A DNA stretch of 64,000 nt, from the NCBI RefSeq assembly GCF_963082655.1, contig NC_081552.1, forward strand, positions 122,736,458 through 122,800,457. Reading direction: 5' to 3'. The DNA is from Stomoxys calcitrans. Taxonomy: Eukaryota > Arthropoda > Insecta > Diptera > Muscidae. Shown piece after piece: positions 22,885 through 33,973 of the stretch. A program made the position numbers and the translations under genes. A model generated the notes under the pieces. That model was not told the DNA's origin and ran no database searches. It saw nothing but the letters and a program-made list of their open reading frames with translations. How positions within the stretch are numbered: the stretch's first letter is position 1; every line of letters begins with the position of its first letter.

Positions 22885-24640
22885 TATTTTTGTTTTTGTT
22901 TTCTAATTTAAGAAATATAAAAAACTGTATCCCAATTTTGAACATTTTAGCTTAATCCGTAAAGAAGGTGCCTTTTGTACGTTTAAGGACCTAAATGTAC
23001 GCGTTTCAAAGTGTCTTCTAGTCTCTCGATAAATACTGTTATGGTCAACTGTATCCCAAGTTTGAAAGCTGTGGCTCAATCTGTAAAGAAGGTACCATTT
23101 TGTACGTTTTAGTATCCGATTGTACGAATTTCAGTAAAAAAATTTCTAATCCACCAATATACCTGTCAGGCTGTAACAGTTTCCCAATTTTGTGAGTGTT
23201 AGCTTAATCTGGAAAGAAGGTTCCATTTTGTACGTTTTAGTACGTAAATATACTTTTTGTCTCCCGATAAATACTCTCAATGTGTAACTGTACCACATTG
23301 TAAAAAGATGTCGCTCATTTCGTACGTTTAAGTACCTAAATGGCCGAATTTAGAAAAAATATTTTTTTCGCACAATATATACTGCGACCTGTATCCCACG
23401 TTACATAGCTCAATCTGTAATAAGAGTACCATTATGTAGATTCTAGTAGCTAAATATACGAATTTTCGAAAACATCTTCTAGTAGCCCAAATATATTCTG
23501 TTAAAATGTACTTATGCCTTAAATTTCAGAGCTGTAGCTCGAACCGTAAAGACAGTAAAGCACCTTAATGTACGAATTTAAAAAAAATTCTAACGCCCGA
23601 TATATCCTGTCATGGTGTAACTGTATCCAAATTTCAGAGCTCTATCTCAATCCGCAAAGAAAGTACCATGTGGTGTGTTTAAGTACCTAAATGTATGAAA
23701 TTTTAACAAATCTAACATGAGGATTAATACTTTCAAGGTGTACCTGCATCCCAAAGAACAGAGCTTTAGTTTAATCCATAAAGGAAGTACTAATCTGTTC
23801 GTTTTAGTACCTAAATGTACGAACTTCAAACAATTACCTTGTAGCTTTAAATATACTGCCAAGATGTACCCGTATTCCATGTTAAGCGCTTTAGCTCAAT
23901 TCGTTAACAAAGTACCATTTTGCACGTTTTAGTACCCAAATGTACGAATTTCAAAAAAAAATTCATGTTACCCGACATATACCGTAAAGGTGTATCTGAT
24001 CCAAAATTGTAGACCACTAGCTCAATCCGTGAAAAAGTACCATTTTGTACGTTGTAGTACCTAAATATACGAATTTCAAAAAAAATCTTCTAGTCATCCA
24101 GTATATATTCTAAGGATGTACGTGTATCCCAAATTTTAGAGCTCTAGCTCAATCTGTAAACAAGTACAATTTTGTACGTTTTAGTACCTAAATGTACGAA
24201 CTTAAAAAAAAATCTTTCATCATTTTATATATACTGTCAAATTGTGCCTGTATTCCAAATTTTACAGTTTCAGCTCAAGCCGAAAAGAAAGCATCAAATA
24301 GTTCCAATTACATCACAATTATTACGTTTTCTTCCCTTTTTAGTTCGATTTATTACTATCTAACCTTTTAATCCAAGATAATGATCCTTTTTACCAAGTT
24401 TTACAATTCTACCTATGTCCATTCCTTGCAGACCAAAATAAACTTTTTCGCACTATTTCGTACAAAAAAGTACTAAGTTGGAAAAAATCATTTCGTCTGC
24501 CAAGATATATTTCTTAGTTTTACCGAAATGTAAATTGCCAAAGTTCTAGCTCAATCTGCAAAGAAAGTACCAAATGGTTCCAAATACGGTACTAAACGTT
24601 TGGTTTCTGGTGTTTCTAGAACTATTTTACCACCATTGTG
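22885..24640 (-). repeat. Family D minisatellite block (about 14 units of about 120 bp)
   Basis: Tandem units, each with TATCCCAA-type text, GCTCAATCYGTAAAGAA and a cluster of GTAC tetranucleotides. The same units fill the Helitron-like family D elements at 37.6-58.7 kb, in the opposite orientation. No terminal sequences seen here. Confidence 0.7.
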
Positions 24641-24641
24641 A

Positions 24642-25302
24642 TTTTTATACCCTTTTTTTTGTTTTTTGTCATTCCGTTTGTAACACTTCGACACACTGAG
24701 TAAAGCTAGGCGCTTGAAATTTTGCACAAATACTTCTTATTAGTCTAGGTCGGTTGGGATTGTAAATGGGCCAAATCCGTCCATGTTTTGATATAGCTGC
24801 CATATAAACCGATCTTGGGTCTTGACTTCTTGAGCTTCTAGAGGGCGCAATTCTTATCCGATTTAGGCGAAATTTTGCGTAAAGTGTTTTGTTTTGACTT
24901 CCAACAACTGTGTCAAGTATGGTCTAAATCAGTCCATATCTTGATATTGCCGCCATATAAATCGATTGACCGATTAGACTTCTTGGGCTTCTAGAGGTCG
25001 CAATTCTTATCCAACATGGCTGAATTTTGCTTATGTCGTTTTGGTATGATTTCTAACAACTGTTCAAAGTATGGTAAAAATTTTTTGATAACCTGATGTA
25101 GCTGCCATATAAACCGTTCTCCCAGTTTGACTTTTTGAGCCTCTGGAGGGCGCAATTATTACTCTAATTGCCTGAAATTTTGGAGGTGGTGTTTTTCTAT
25201 GACTGATGTTTTTCTATTTGAAAATGTCATTCAAAGAATTTGACAAATGCGATCCATGGTGGAGGGTATATAAGATTCGGCCCGGCCGAACTTTCATTTG
25301 TT
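24642..25302 (+). mobile_element. Helentron-derived element A7, internally deleted
   Basis: Head TTTTTATACCC then a T-run and CATTCCGTTTGTAACAC. The segment with the rest of the head and the GTCY microsatellite is missing. About three divergent units, then GGTGGAGGGTATATAAG and the palindrome. Most divergent family A copy. Confidence 0.75.
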
Positions 25303-25399
25303 TACTATCGATACTATCGCTAAAAATGTCATCTCTAGCACAAGTGTTCGCTCATTCATTCTTTTATGCTATTTGAGACTCAGGTATTAAAAAAGTGTT
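25303..25399. other. Short spacer with TATCGATA-type palindromes
   Basis: Contains ACTATCGATACTATCG, similar to a patch at 29692-29755. Origin unknown. Confidence 0.25.
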
Positions 25400-26502
25400 A
25401 ACAAGTAAAACGGCGTTAAGTTCGGCCGGGCCGAACTTTGGATACCCACCACCTCGGATATATATGTGAACCACCTTTCCTCAAAATCCGGTGCAAAATT
25501 CATACCTTATGCCCCATAGCAGCTATGTTCCGATTTGGACCAGATACTAATAAGTAAAAGTTATTGTTCAATTGTATATAACAAAATATTGGTCTTTTTA
25601 GTAGTTATATCTAAAAATAAACCGATCTGAACTATATACCACACGGATGTCGAAAAGCATAACATAAGTCAGTGTGTCAAATTTCAATCGCAATCGGATT
25701 AAAAATGCGCCTTTTATGGGGCCAAGACTTTAAATCGAGAGATCGGTTTATATGGCAGCTATATGCAAATCTTGATCGATCTAGACCAACTTGAAGAAAT
25801 ATGTGGAGGGGCTTAACTTAACTCTTTGTCCCAAATTTAGGCAACATCGGACAATAAATGCGCTTTTTATGGCCCCAAAACCTAAAACCGAGAGATCGGT
25901 CTATATGGCAGCTGTATCCAAATCTGGACCGATCTGAGCCAAATTGACGGAGGATGTTGAAGGGCCTAATACAACTCACTGTCCCAAATTTTCTCAAAAT
26001 CGGATAATAAATGAGGGTTTTATGGGCCTAAGAGCCTAAATTGGAGAATCGGTCTATATGGCAGCTATATTTAATTCTGAACCGATCTGAGCCATATTGA
26101 CGGACGATGTCGAAGGGCCTAACACAACTCGCTGTCCCAAATTTCAGCAAAATCGGATAATAAATGTAGCTTTTATGGGTCTATGACCCTAAATCAGAGG
26201 ATCGGTCTATATGGGGGCTATATCAAGATATAGTCCGATATAGCCCATCTTCGAACTTAATCTGCTTATGGATAAAAAAGAACCTGTGCAAAATTTCAGC
26301 TCAATATCTCTACTTTTGAAGACTGTAGCGTGATTTCAACAGACAGACGGACAGACGGACGGATATGTCTAGATCGTCTTGGATTTTTACGCTGATCAAG
26401 AATATATATACTTTATAGGGTCGGAAATGGATATTTCGATGTGTTGCAAACGGAATGACAAAATGAATATACCCCCATCCGTCGGTGGTGGGTATAAAAA
26501 AA
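25400..26502 (-). mobile_element. Helentron-derived element B2 (uninterrupted)
   Basis: Ends AACAAGTAAAACGGCG / GGTGGTGGGTATAAA, GACAGACGGACAGACGG tract at about 26342-26362 and about five units. Serves as the empty-site reference for the A4 insertion: it has GCACAGGTTCTTTTTTATCC (minus strand) where B1 carries A4. Confidence 0.85.
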
Positions 26503-26609
26503 AGATGGTAGTTCTGCAAGCATGGACAGGTACCTTAAAGGTTCAAATGGTAAAAAAATTGTTTAAAATAACATATATTTATTTTTCCTAAAATGTTCAT
26601 ATGCAGCCG

Positions 26610-27275
26610 CAAGCAAAGAGAACATAGAAAACGTCAGCAGCGATAGTAACATCGATTCCCAATGTGACAAGGAAGAATAACAAGAAATAAGTCGTCCTCA
26701 GAAGTTTGGATTTTCTTTTTAAATAAAATATAGAAAATATGCTGTCTTTTCTTTTCAAAATGTTATAAGACTAGTGGTAACACTTCAAACCTCCTCGACC
26801 ATCTAAAACGAGCTCAACCAATTGACAATGCATTATGTGGATGATTTCCTCCGACGTTCAACCATTTAGCATTGTTGAGGATACAGGATTTCGGGTATTT
26901 GTGAAATGCTTGGATCCTCGATTCGTTTTACCATCACGCAATACCCTAATGAATGTCCATATGGTTGACTTGTACACCGAAACAAAAAACAAGTTGGATA
27001 AATTCTATATAATTAAAAAAGAGTTTACATTACATTTACAGATAATGACAGCACTATGATAAAAGCATACCTTGCTATGCGCATACTGTGAATCTGGCCG
27101 TTTAAGATGATAGTATCATTGAAAGAATCTTGCTGAAGAACGAATATATCTCTACATTTTTATTGGCAACATCAAAGGCTCCTACGCCGTTAACAACAGA
27201 TGAATTCCGCTTTTTAAAAGATCTCAAAGATACTCTCACCATTCGATAATGTCATAGTGCTATAATTTCAGGCAG
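26610..27275 (+). pseudogene. hAT transposase relic
   Basis: KTSGNTSNLLDHLKRAQP (about 26768-26822) resembles the end of a BED zinc finger; then MISSDVQPFSIVEDTGFRVF and LDPRFVLPSRNTL (26838-26960), a conserved block of hAT transposases, and later RILLKNEYISTFLLATSKAP. Stops and frameshifts interrupt it, and the catalytic core between is missing. Confidence 0.7.
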
Positions 27276-27279
27276 AATG

Positions 27280-27897
27280 ACCCGTTTGAAGTCTAAAAAT
27301 GTCAATAAGCTGTTAGTTGTGAACAAAAATTATTTGATTACACAACAATTAAACCAAGATACAGTTTTATTTTCAAAATTGACCATGAAATTCAAGACTT
27401 TGTCTTATGACATACCACTTTTTGTTGTCACATGTAATTCAAAATGTTTGTCAAATTTGTCAATTTACATACGAATCATCATTTTTGCTATCACACCTGT
27501 ATGTTATTTTCGCATGATATAACCTAAAAATATGAGCAACTCTTATTTTTTTATGTATGAAAATTATTAAAGTTGCGAGGAAGGTGGTTATCATAAATTT
27601 GTGACTGGCAACAAAAACAGCTGATTTCTTTATATTTTTGTCAGAGAAATAGAGCACTCTCTAAGCCAAAAATATTACATGTGCTATTTGGAAAAGCGAT
27701 ATTCATGTTATTTTCTTACAACTTTACATGTGCTAAATTTGACATGTCATAAGAAACCTACATACCGTGTAATAGAGCATTTAGTAGCAAAACGTTAATT
27801 TAATTTTTTAACTATTAACATTAACGATTTTGTTTAGATAAAATCCGAATACTATTTACATAAACACATTAAAAAACGAATGCACAAAAAATAAAAA
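27280..27897. other. Unassigned AT-rich sequence
   Basis: Shares short stretches (ATACCGTGTAATAGAGCATT near 27763; GTTATCATAAATTTGTGA near 27590) with 31400-31665, suggesting a further old repeat. No gene seen. Confidence 0.3.
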
Positions 27898-29405
27898 AAC
27901 AAGTAAAAGCGTGCTAAGTTCGGCCGGGCCGAATCTTATATACCCTCCACCGTGGATCGCATTTGTCGAGTTCTTTTCCCGGCATCTATTCTTAGGCAAA
28001 AAAGGATATAAGAAAAGAGTTGCTCTACTATTAAAACGATATCAAGATATGGTCCGGTTCGGACCACAATTAAATTATATGTTGGAGACCTGTGTAAAAT
28101 TTCAGCCAATTCGTATAAGAATTGCGCCCATTGGGGCTCACGAAGTAAAATAGAGAGAACAATTTATATGGGATCTGTATCGGGCTATAGACCGATTCAG
28201 ACCATAATAAACACGTTTGTTGATGGTCATGAGAGGATCCGTCGTACAAAATTTCAGGCATATCGGATAATAATTGCGACCTCTAAGGGTCAAGAAGTCA
28301 AGATCCCAGATCGGTTTATATGGCAGCCATATCAGGTTATGAACCGACTTGTACTTTATTTGACACAGTTGTTGAAAGTAAAAATAAAATACGTCATGCA
28401 AAATTTCAGCCAAATCGGATAGGAATTGCGCCCTCTAAAAGCTCAAGAAGTCAAATCCCCAGATCTGTTTATATGACAGCTATATCAGGTTATGGACCGA
28501 TTTCAACCATACTTGCACAGTTGTTGGATATCATAACAAAACACGTCGTGCAAAATTTCATTCTGATCGGATAAGAATTGCGCACGCTAGAGGCTCAAGA
28601 AGTCAAGACCCAAGATCGGTTTATATGGCAGCTATATCAGGTTATGGACCGATTTGAACTATACTTGGCGCAGTTGTTGGATATCATAACAAAACACGTC
28701 TTGCAAAATTTCATTCCAATCGGATAAGAATTGCGCACTCTAGAGGCTCAAGAAGTCAAGACCCAAGATCGGTTTATATGGCAGCTATATCAGGTTATAG
28801 ACCGATTTGAACCATACTTGGCACAATTGGTGGATATAATAACAAAACACGTCGTGCAAAATTTCATTCTGATCGGATAAGAATTGCGCACGCTAGAGGC
28901 TCAAGAAGTCAAGACCCAAGATCGGTTTATATGGCAGCTATATCAGGTTATGAACCGATTTGAACTATACTTGGCGCAGTTGTTGGATATCGTAACAAAA
29001 CACGTCGTGCAAAATTTCATTTCAATCGGATAAGAACTGCGCACTCCAGAGGATCAAGAAGTCAAGACCCAAGATCGGTTTATATGGCAGCTATATCAAA
29101 ACATGGACCGATATGGCCCATTTACAATACCAACCGACCTACACTAATAAGAAGTATTTGTGCAAAATTTCAAGCGGCTAGCTTTACTCCTTCTGAAGTT
29201 AGCGTGCTTTCGACAGACAGACGGACGGACGGACGGACGGACAGACGGACGGACAGACGGACGGACATGGCTAGATCGACATAAAATGTCACGACGATCA
29301 AGAATATATATACTTTATGGGGTCTCAGACGAATATTTCGAGTAGTTACAAACAGAATGACGAAATTAGTATACCCCCCATCTTATGGTGGAGGGTATAA
29401 AAAAA
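27898..29405 (-). mobile_element. Helentron-derived element A8
   Basis: Complete ends, about eight units, GACGGACGG tract about 29220-29267. Confidence 0.86.
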
Positions 29406-30039
29406 CAAATAATACCCTATAAATACCAGAATATATTTATGTGTACTATTAGGTATTTCACATGTGTGAACGAAACATTTGCAATGTTTATAGATAAGAA
29501 ACCTATCTGTTTTGGCTATAAAAACTTAATTTTTCTTCTTTTTTATATAGACCATACGCTAAGAACTACTATAGGCGTCATGTTTTTTTTAAATTTTTGT
29601 TTTGTTTGAACAGCATGTTTGTGTGCTGTTCTTGTTCAAATTAGCATTTTTTATGAAAAATTCCATTAATTATGACTATAGAAAATTAGCCGATAGTATC
29701 GATAGTTTTAAATCAAACTATCAAAAATATCGAATGGGGGCACTATCGACAGTTTGCCAGCTCTAAGCTGTATCCCTTAATGTATAAATTCATTTACAGA
29801 TAGGAGCAGTTGGCTAACAACACAATACTGTGTTTAGTGCAACTCTGATTTTGAGTATGTAACTAGTTATGGCTCTCAACTATAATGCATTCATTGCCCA
29901 GCTTCAGAGATGAGCTGGATCATTCCGGCGCATAAAACCGATCGCAGTGGAAACGCCGAAAAATCGGTCTCTAGCATTCCCGCTTACTCAAATCTTATTT
30001 TTTTCTAGACGCGCTTCGTTGTCCCAGCCCTTTAGGTTC
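29406..30039. other. Unassigned sequence, low repeat content
   Basis: No coding signal. CCGATAGTATCGATAG and CACTATCGACAG lie at 29692-29755. Confidence 0.25.
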
Positions 30040-30226
30040 ACGCTTGGCAAACATTTACAATTTCGTACTTTTTAGTACATTAACGTACGAAAATCAAAAA
30101 ATCCCGTCATATCACGCGCCTATCACCCAAGACCAACATGTGTGCCAATTTTAATTTTTCTAGCTTTAACCGTTTGGGCTACGCGTTGATCACTAAATCG
30201 CGCAACTCTTTTATACATATAGACTA
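30040..30226 (-). mobile_element. Family D Helitron-like element, 5' end only
   Basis: Minus strand starts CTATATGTATAAAAGAGTTG, then CCCAAACGGTTAAAGCTAG and TTGGTCTTGGGTGATAGG, the 5' region of family D (compare 46581, 55851). Confidence 0.6.
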
Positions 30227-30852
30227 GCATACCCAGGTCCGTTTCGCCGCCCCTGCTGCCACTTATGCAGTCAACATTGAATTTACGGTGACAGTCATAC
30301 CAAAATTTTATTGAGCCCCAGGTACACCTTTCAAAAAACATTTTTAATTTAACTTTTAGCATGGTGTACACGTGTGCAATATTCCCCATGAAGATTGTAC
30401 CAGTTTAGCACTTAGTAGCTGTCAACACTAGTTTATGTTTAGGGTTTATGAACAAATTCCGAAATACGTGTGGGCACATAGAATATACTATCTTTGTGTA
30501 TCTGTATCCCCAACCTCTTATATTGTGCCTATTTCAATAGACTTACCTTCGCACTAACCTCCCAAAACCTCTCATAATCGAGAGGATTTCGCGATGGAAA
30601 TGACACCCACAATACTTAAATTTCTGATTCGATCCACCTCTCATTTGAGGCCCGTGATCAAGCAACTTTCTCTCTTATTTTTTTTTTTTTTTTTTGGGGA
30701 CCAACTCAATTATGGTATGGTCTTTTTGATAATGGAATATCACGTCTATCCACATGACGATGGTGGCTGATGCACTACGTGGACCGTCAGATTTAATAAT
30801 GTCGGCCAAAATGCTCCGACCTTTGTATTGGCCAGACTGTGTGTAGTTTCCA
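30227..30852. other. Unassigned sequence
   Basis: Includes a small hairpin CCTCTCATAATCGAGAGG near 30572 and a T-run at 30679-30695. No gene recognised. Confidence 0.25.
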
Positions 30853-31005
30853 GGAGGCCACCGTAGCGCAGAGGTTAGCATGTCCGCCTATGACGCCCAA
30901 GCATGGGTTCGAATCCTGGTGAGACCATCAGAAAAAATTTTTAGCGGTGGTACTATACCAAGTTAAACTTTTCTCCATATAGGTGTCGCAGTGCGGTACT
31001 GCGTG
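30853..31005 (+). mobile_element. tRNA-derived SINE, head intact
   Basis: GGAGGCCACCGTAGCGCAG then GGTTAGCATGT (A-box like) and GGGTTCGAATCC (B box, 30905-30916), followed by a SINE body GGTGTCGCAGTGCGG. The boxes are those of an RNA polymerase III internal promoter. It lacks a full tRNA fold and CCA-proximal acceptor pairing, so it is not a tRNA gene. Truncated after about 150 bp. Confidence 0.75.
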
Positions 31006-32284
31006 GAACAATCAATTCTCAAAATCAAACTCAAATAGAAACAAAAAGTTCATTCAATTCAAGACAGGTTGTTTGATCATCCCTCGTTACTGAATGAAAC
31101 GAGCGAGTTCGAACATTTATGTTTGATTACTAATGAAGTGACTGGAACTGAATGTTCGGGTCGAGCAAATACGAAAACAATCACTCTCCGTTCATCCACC
31201 CAATCAAGAGCATCGACATAAATCGAGTCGCCGAACAAGTGTGCTTGAAAATCTTAGTACACGCTGCAGTTCTCTGATACGTAGATATATATAACCTATC
31301 CTTCAACTATTTCGACGTTTGGATGTTTTTAAAATTTCCGTTGCCTAAAGCAACGGCTAAAAAATAGCAATCAGCTATTTTTGTTGTCAGTCAAATGAAA
31401 GCAACCTAACCCCAAATTAAATTGTTATCACAAATTTATGATTTAACCAGCTTTTCACAATTTTAACAATTTTTACTCTAAGAAAATCAGCTTTTGCTCA
31501 CATTTTACGGTTATTCCATACGAAAATAACATAAAAGTGCGATAGCATAAATGATTAAACGTATGTAAGTTGACAATGTTGACAAATATTTTAAATTAAA
31601 TATGAGTACAAAAAGTGCCAAGTAATAAGACAACTACATGCCGTGTAATAGTGCCTTAAGGTGTTCTTACCAATTTGTCATATTTTTTCTTCTTACTCAT
31701 TAATCATCATTGGGAATTAATTTGAAATTTTGTTGTTGTTGCTTAGCCATTTTTTTTTTTTGACTTCACGTCTCTAGAAAAATTTCTTTCAATTGATATT
31801 AAAACCATTAAAATACTATCAGCGGTTTACAATAATTTTGGCCATCTCGCGTTTATAAACATCTCCGCCGTTTAATGTAATAAACTAAAAATGTCGGCAC
31901 ATAGAATGCCGAACTATTACTTCCCACATACTGTGGGTAGATTTGCTTGCCCGCTGTCAAAATAAAACATTGGCAACTGCCCGCTACATTCTACATTATA
32001 ATGAAATGATGACGTCGTAACTCATATCACTCACCCCTAACACTGCAATAGTAAAGCATATAAAATACTAAGCTTATACAACTGCTATTTCTCCTACTCT
32101 CATATACTAGCCCCATATTCAACACCCTCACACCCTCTCTTTTAACATGCCCAACGCCAAGCACATCTAATTATTCTCTTACTCTCACCTTTTGAATGCT
32201 CTCATAGCAAGCCACTGCATTCATACAATTAAATGATGCTTAAGTAAAAAACAACAATAATTTGTTGAGTTCAGCCATTTCGAA
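31006..32284. other. Intron sequence, no gene seen
   Basis: AT-rich, few repeats. The next channel exon (IIIS1) was sought here on the minus strand and not found. Confidence 0.35.
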
Positions 32285-32460
32285 CACTTTTGTATTTGTT
32301 AATACCTAAATTTACGAATTTTATGAAATCCCTTCTTATCTCGCGCCATGGACCCAAGACCAACATTTGTGCAATATTCCATGGTTCTAGTTTTAGAGGT
32401 AAGGGCTGGGCGCTGACAAGTAAATCAATCACGCGACTCTTTAATAAATAGAATAAGACT
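32285..32460 (-). mobile_element. Family D Helitron-like element, 5' end fragment
   Basis: Minus strand contains GCGTGATTG, GGTCTTGGGTCCATGGCG and GTAAATTTAGGTATTAAC, matching the family D 5' region in degraded form. Confidence 0.45.
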
Positions 32461-32631
32461 ATGTTTAAATATTGGATGGAACTCAAGGTAAGCCATCGGA
32501 TTAAAGTAAAGCTTCTTTCTTGTAATATGTGAAAACAAAAACAAGTCATAGAACATTGGAAGGGATATAGTAAATACGTATACTATTTTTGCATGGTCTA
32601 AGTAATATAAAGGATATCATACAGGGTGGCT

Positions 32632-32853
32632 GATGAATATTGCTACAATGATGAATATTGCTACATTTTTTTTTCGGTGTATGGAATACATTTTTCTTTT
32701 ATTCATGTTAAATTAAATTATTAAATTAATTATTAAATTATTATTAATTAAATTAATTAATTAATTAATTAAATTAATTATTAAATTATTATTATTAAAT
32801 AGAAAAAAAGTTATTACATTTTTTTTTGGTAGCGGCTTTCATCAGCCACCCTG
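32632..32853 (+). mobile_element. TA-flanked MITE, copy 1
   Basis: Inverted ends CAGGGTGGCTGATGAA, TA on each side, 222 bp with an AT-rich (TTAA/TAAT) core. An almost identical copy in the opposite orientation lies at 63278-63509. TA target and ends suggest a Tc1/mariner-mobilised element. Located in the channel intron. Confidence 0.8.
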
Positions 32854-33030
32854 TATAATTCAAACCAAGGTGACGATGAATATTAACAACTGTTGCAGCG
32901 AAATATTATTTTTGAAAACTGTCTTCAACCGAAAAATGTTACATATAAATAATTCAAATCATTTCTGAAATCATCTATATATACAAATATCCAACAATAA
33001 CTCCGTAGTGAAGATTTAACTAACGGTTAC

Positions 33031-33178
33031 CTGTTGTTTTGGCCAAAAATGAAAAACGCGCTTCCCTCAGGGATTAATTTTTTTTGTTCATTAATGTTTG
33101 CATTAGTCATCCGACGAGGAAGTGAAGAGACCCTAGGTGGCATATCGCTTGCACCAGCAAGATTGATTTCTATATCTC
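33031..33178 (-). CDS. Ca-alpha1D: Ca-alpha1D exon, end of II-III linker (version 1)
   Basis: 148 nt, phase 1 in, phase 2 out. With the preceding G it reads G-DIEINLAGASDMPPRVSSL, PRRMTNANINEQKKL, then LIPEGSAFFIFGQNNR before donor GTAACC. IPEGSAFF just before IIIS1 is strongly conserved in high-voltage-activated calcium channels, especially L type. The acceptor TTAAAATTAAAG is poor in pyrimidines; using the AG three bases further (GGAG) would drop one codon. Homologous exon at 3144-3030. Cytoplasmic linker; expected to link domain II to IIIS1 encoded outside the window. Confidence 0.85.
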
Positions 33179-33287
33179 CTTTAATTTTAAGTTTTCGTAA
33201 GACATAAATTAAAGGATGAAATGTGTTTTAATGCAATGTCGTGTACGTGATAGGTTTTGAAAATTTAAGCACGTAGGTAGTACTTAC

Positions 33288-33346
33288 CGTCTCCCTCCTC
33301 GTATGAATCTTCATTTATGTACCTCTCAAAATCCATTTCGGAATCT
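33288..33346 (-). CDS. Ca-alpha1D: Ca-alpha1D exon, II-III linker, 59 nt
   Basis: Small exon between acceptor ATTAATTTCAG and donor GTAAGTA. Completes the split codon of the previous exon (AT+A) and reads I-DSEMDFERYINEDSYEEGD, leaving one G. Acidic cytoplasmic linker. Phase 2 in, phase 1 out, compatible with both downstream alternative exons. Confidence 0.8.
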
Positions 33347-33404
33347 CTGAAATTAATAATATATAACGATATTCAAAATCAACAGCAAACAAAAGAATTC
33401 CTAC

Positions 33405-33712
33405 ATCTTGTATTGTTCTTGGTCAGTTTCGGCATATTCGCCATCTTCAATGCTCGGAGTATGGGATTTATTTTGGCAAATATCCATATTCTCCTGTGGC
33501 TGTTCCTCCTCTTCCTTGTCTACGGCGGATAAGGAGTCAGCATCTGCCAAGTTGTCCACAGCGATGGCCAAGAAAACGTTTAACAGAATGTAGTTGCCGC
33601 ATATGAATAAAATTATATAATATACACAGGCGAGTATCCCAATAGAGAAAACACCTCCATAAGCGCGAATTCCGTCGTACATAACAACATTCCAATCTTC
33701 ACCTGTCAGTAT
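33405..33712 (-). CDS. Ca-alpha1D: Ca-alpha1D exon, domain II pore and S6
   Basis: 308 nt, phase 0 in, phase 2 out. Starts [15 protein letters not shown]: the E of TGEDW is the domain II selectivity-filter glutamate of the EEEE ring. Then [18 protein letters not shown] and [16 protein letters not shown], segment IIS6, followed by an acidic linker [13 protein letters not shown] to TDQEQYKM. The S6 sequence [21 protein letters not shown] is typical of insect L-type Ca-alpha1D rather than cacophony. Plasma membrane, forms the ion path. Donor GTAGGA is weaker than consensus. Confidence 0.92.
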
Positions 33713-33762
33713 CTTTGGATTTCTGTTAGAGTAAGCCAAGAATTAATGTATGAAATACTAAC
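33713..33762 (-). other. Ca-alpha1D: 50-nt intron inside the domain II pore region
   Basis: Donor GTTAGT follows VFQ; frame demands that the next exon begin at ATACTGACAGG, so the acceptor is AAATCCAAAG. A better-looking AG (CTCTAACAG) lies 10 nt upstream but would shift the frame. Confidence 0.7.
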
Positions 33763-33973
33763 CTGGAAGACAGTTAGTAAACTTTGATAGAAGCTGTCGA
33801 AGTTGGAGCGGGGTTTTTCCTCTTCTGGTTTAAATGTAAAACGACCGCCAAACACTTGCATGCCGAGCAAACCAAAAATGACAATAAACAGGAAGAGCAA
33901 CAGCAATAAAGATGCAATCGACTGAATGGAGTTCAATAGAGAAGCTACTAAATTAGAAAGTGAATGCCAATAT
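33763..33973 (-). CDS. Ca-alpha1D: Ca-alpha1D exon, IIS4-S5 linker and S5
   Basis: 211 nt from acceptor TTTCCTTTACAG. Completes codon AA+A, then [37 protein letters not shown] (segment IIS5), [19 protein letters not shown] and [10 protein letters not shown] (pore helix). Phase 2 in, phase 0 out. YWxSLSNLVxSLLNSxxSI is a conserved S4-S5 linker of L-type channels. An internal intron-exon layout matches the neighbouring exons. Confidence 0.92.

Noticed and set aside
30679..30695. T-run as a transcription terminator
   Set aside because: No upstream RNA polymerase III gene ends there; homopolymers are common in this DNA.
30853..30930. A tRNA gene
   Set aside because: A and B boxes are present but no acceptor stem or proper anticodon arm; the same head recurs with a shared non-tRNA body, so it is a SINE.
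32700..32820. TTAA/TAAT tract as a replication origin or AT-rich regulatory site
   Set aside because: It is the core of a MITE, copied at 63278-63509.
33317..33593. Plus-strand open frames over the channel exons
   Set aside because: Antisense shadows of minus-strand exons with splice sites and conserved protein.
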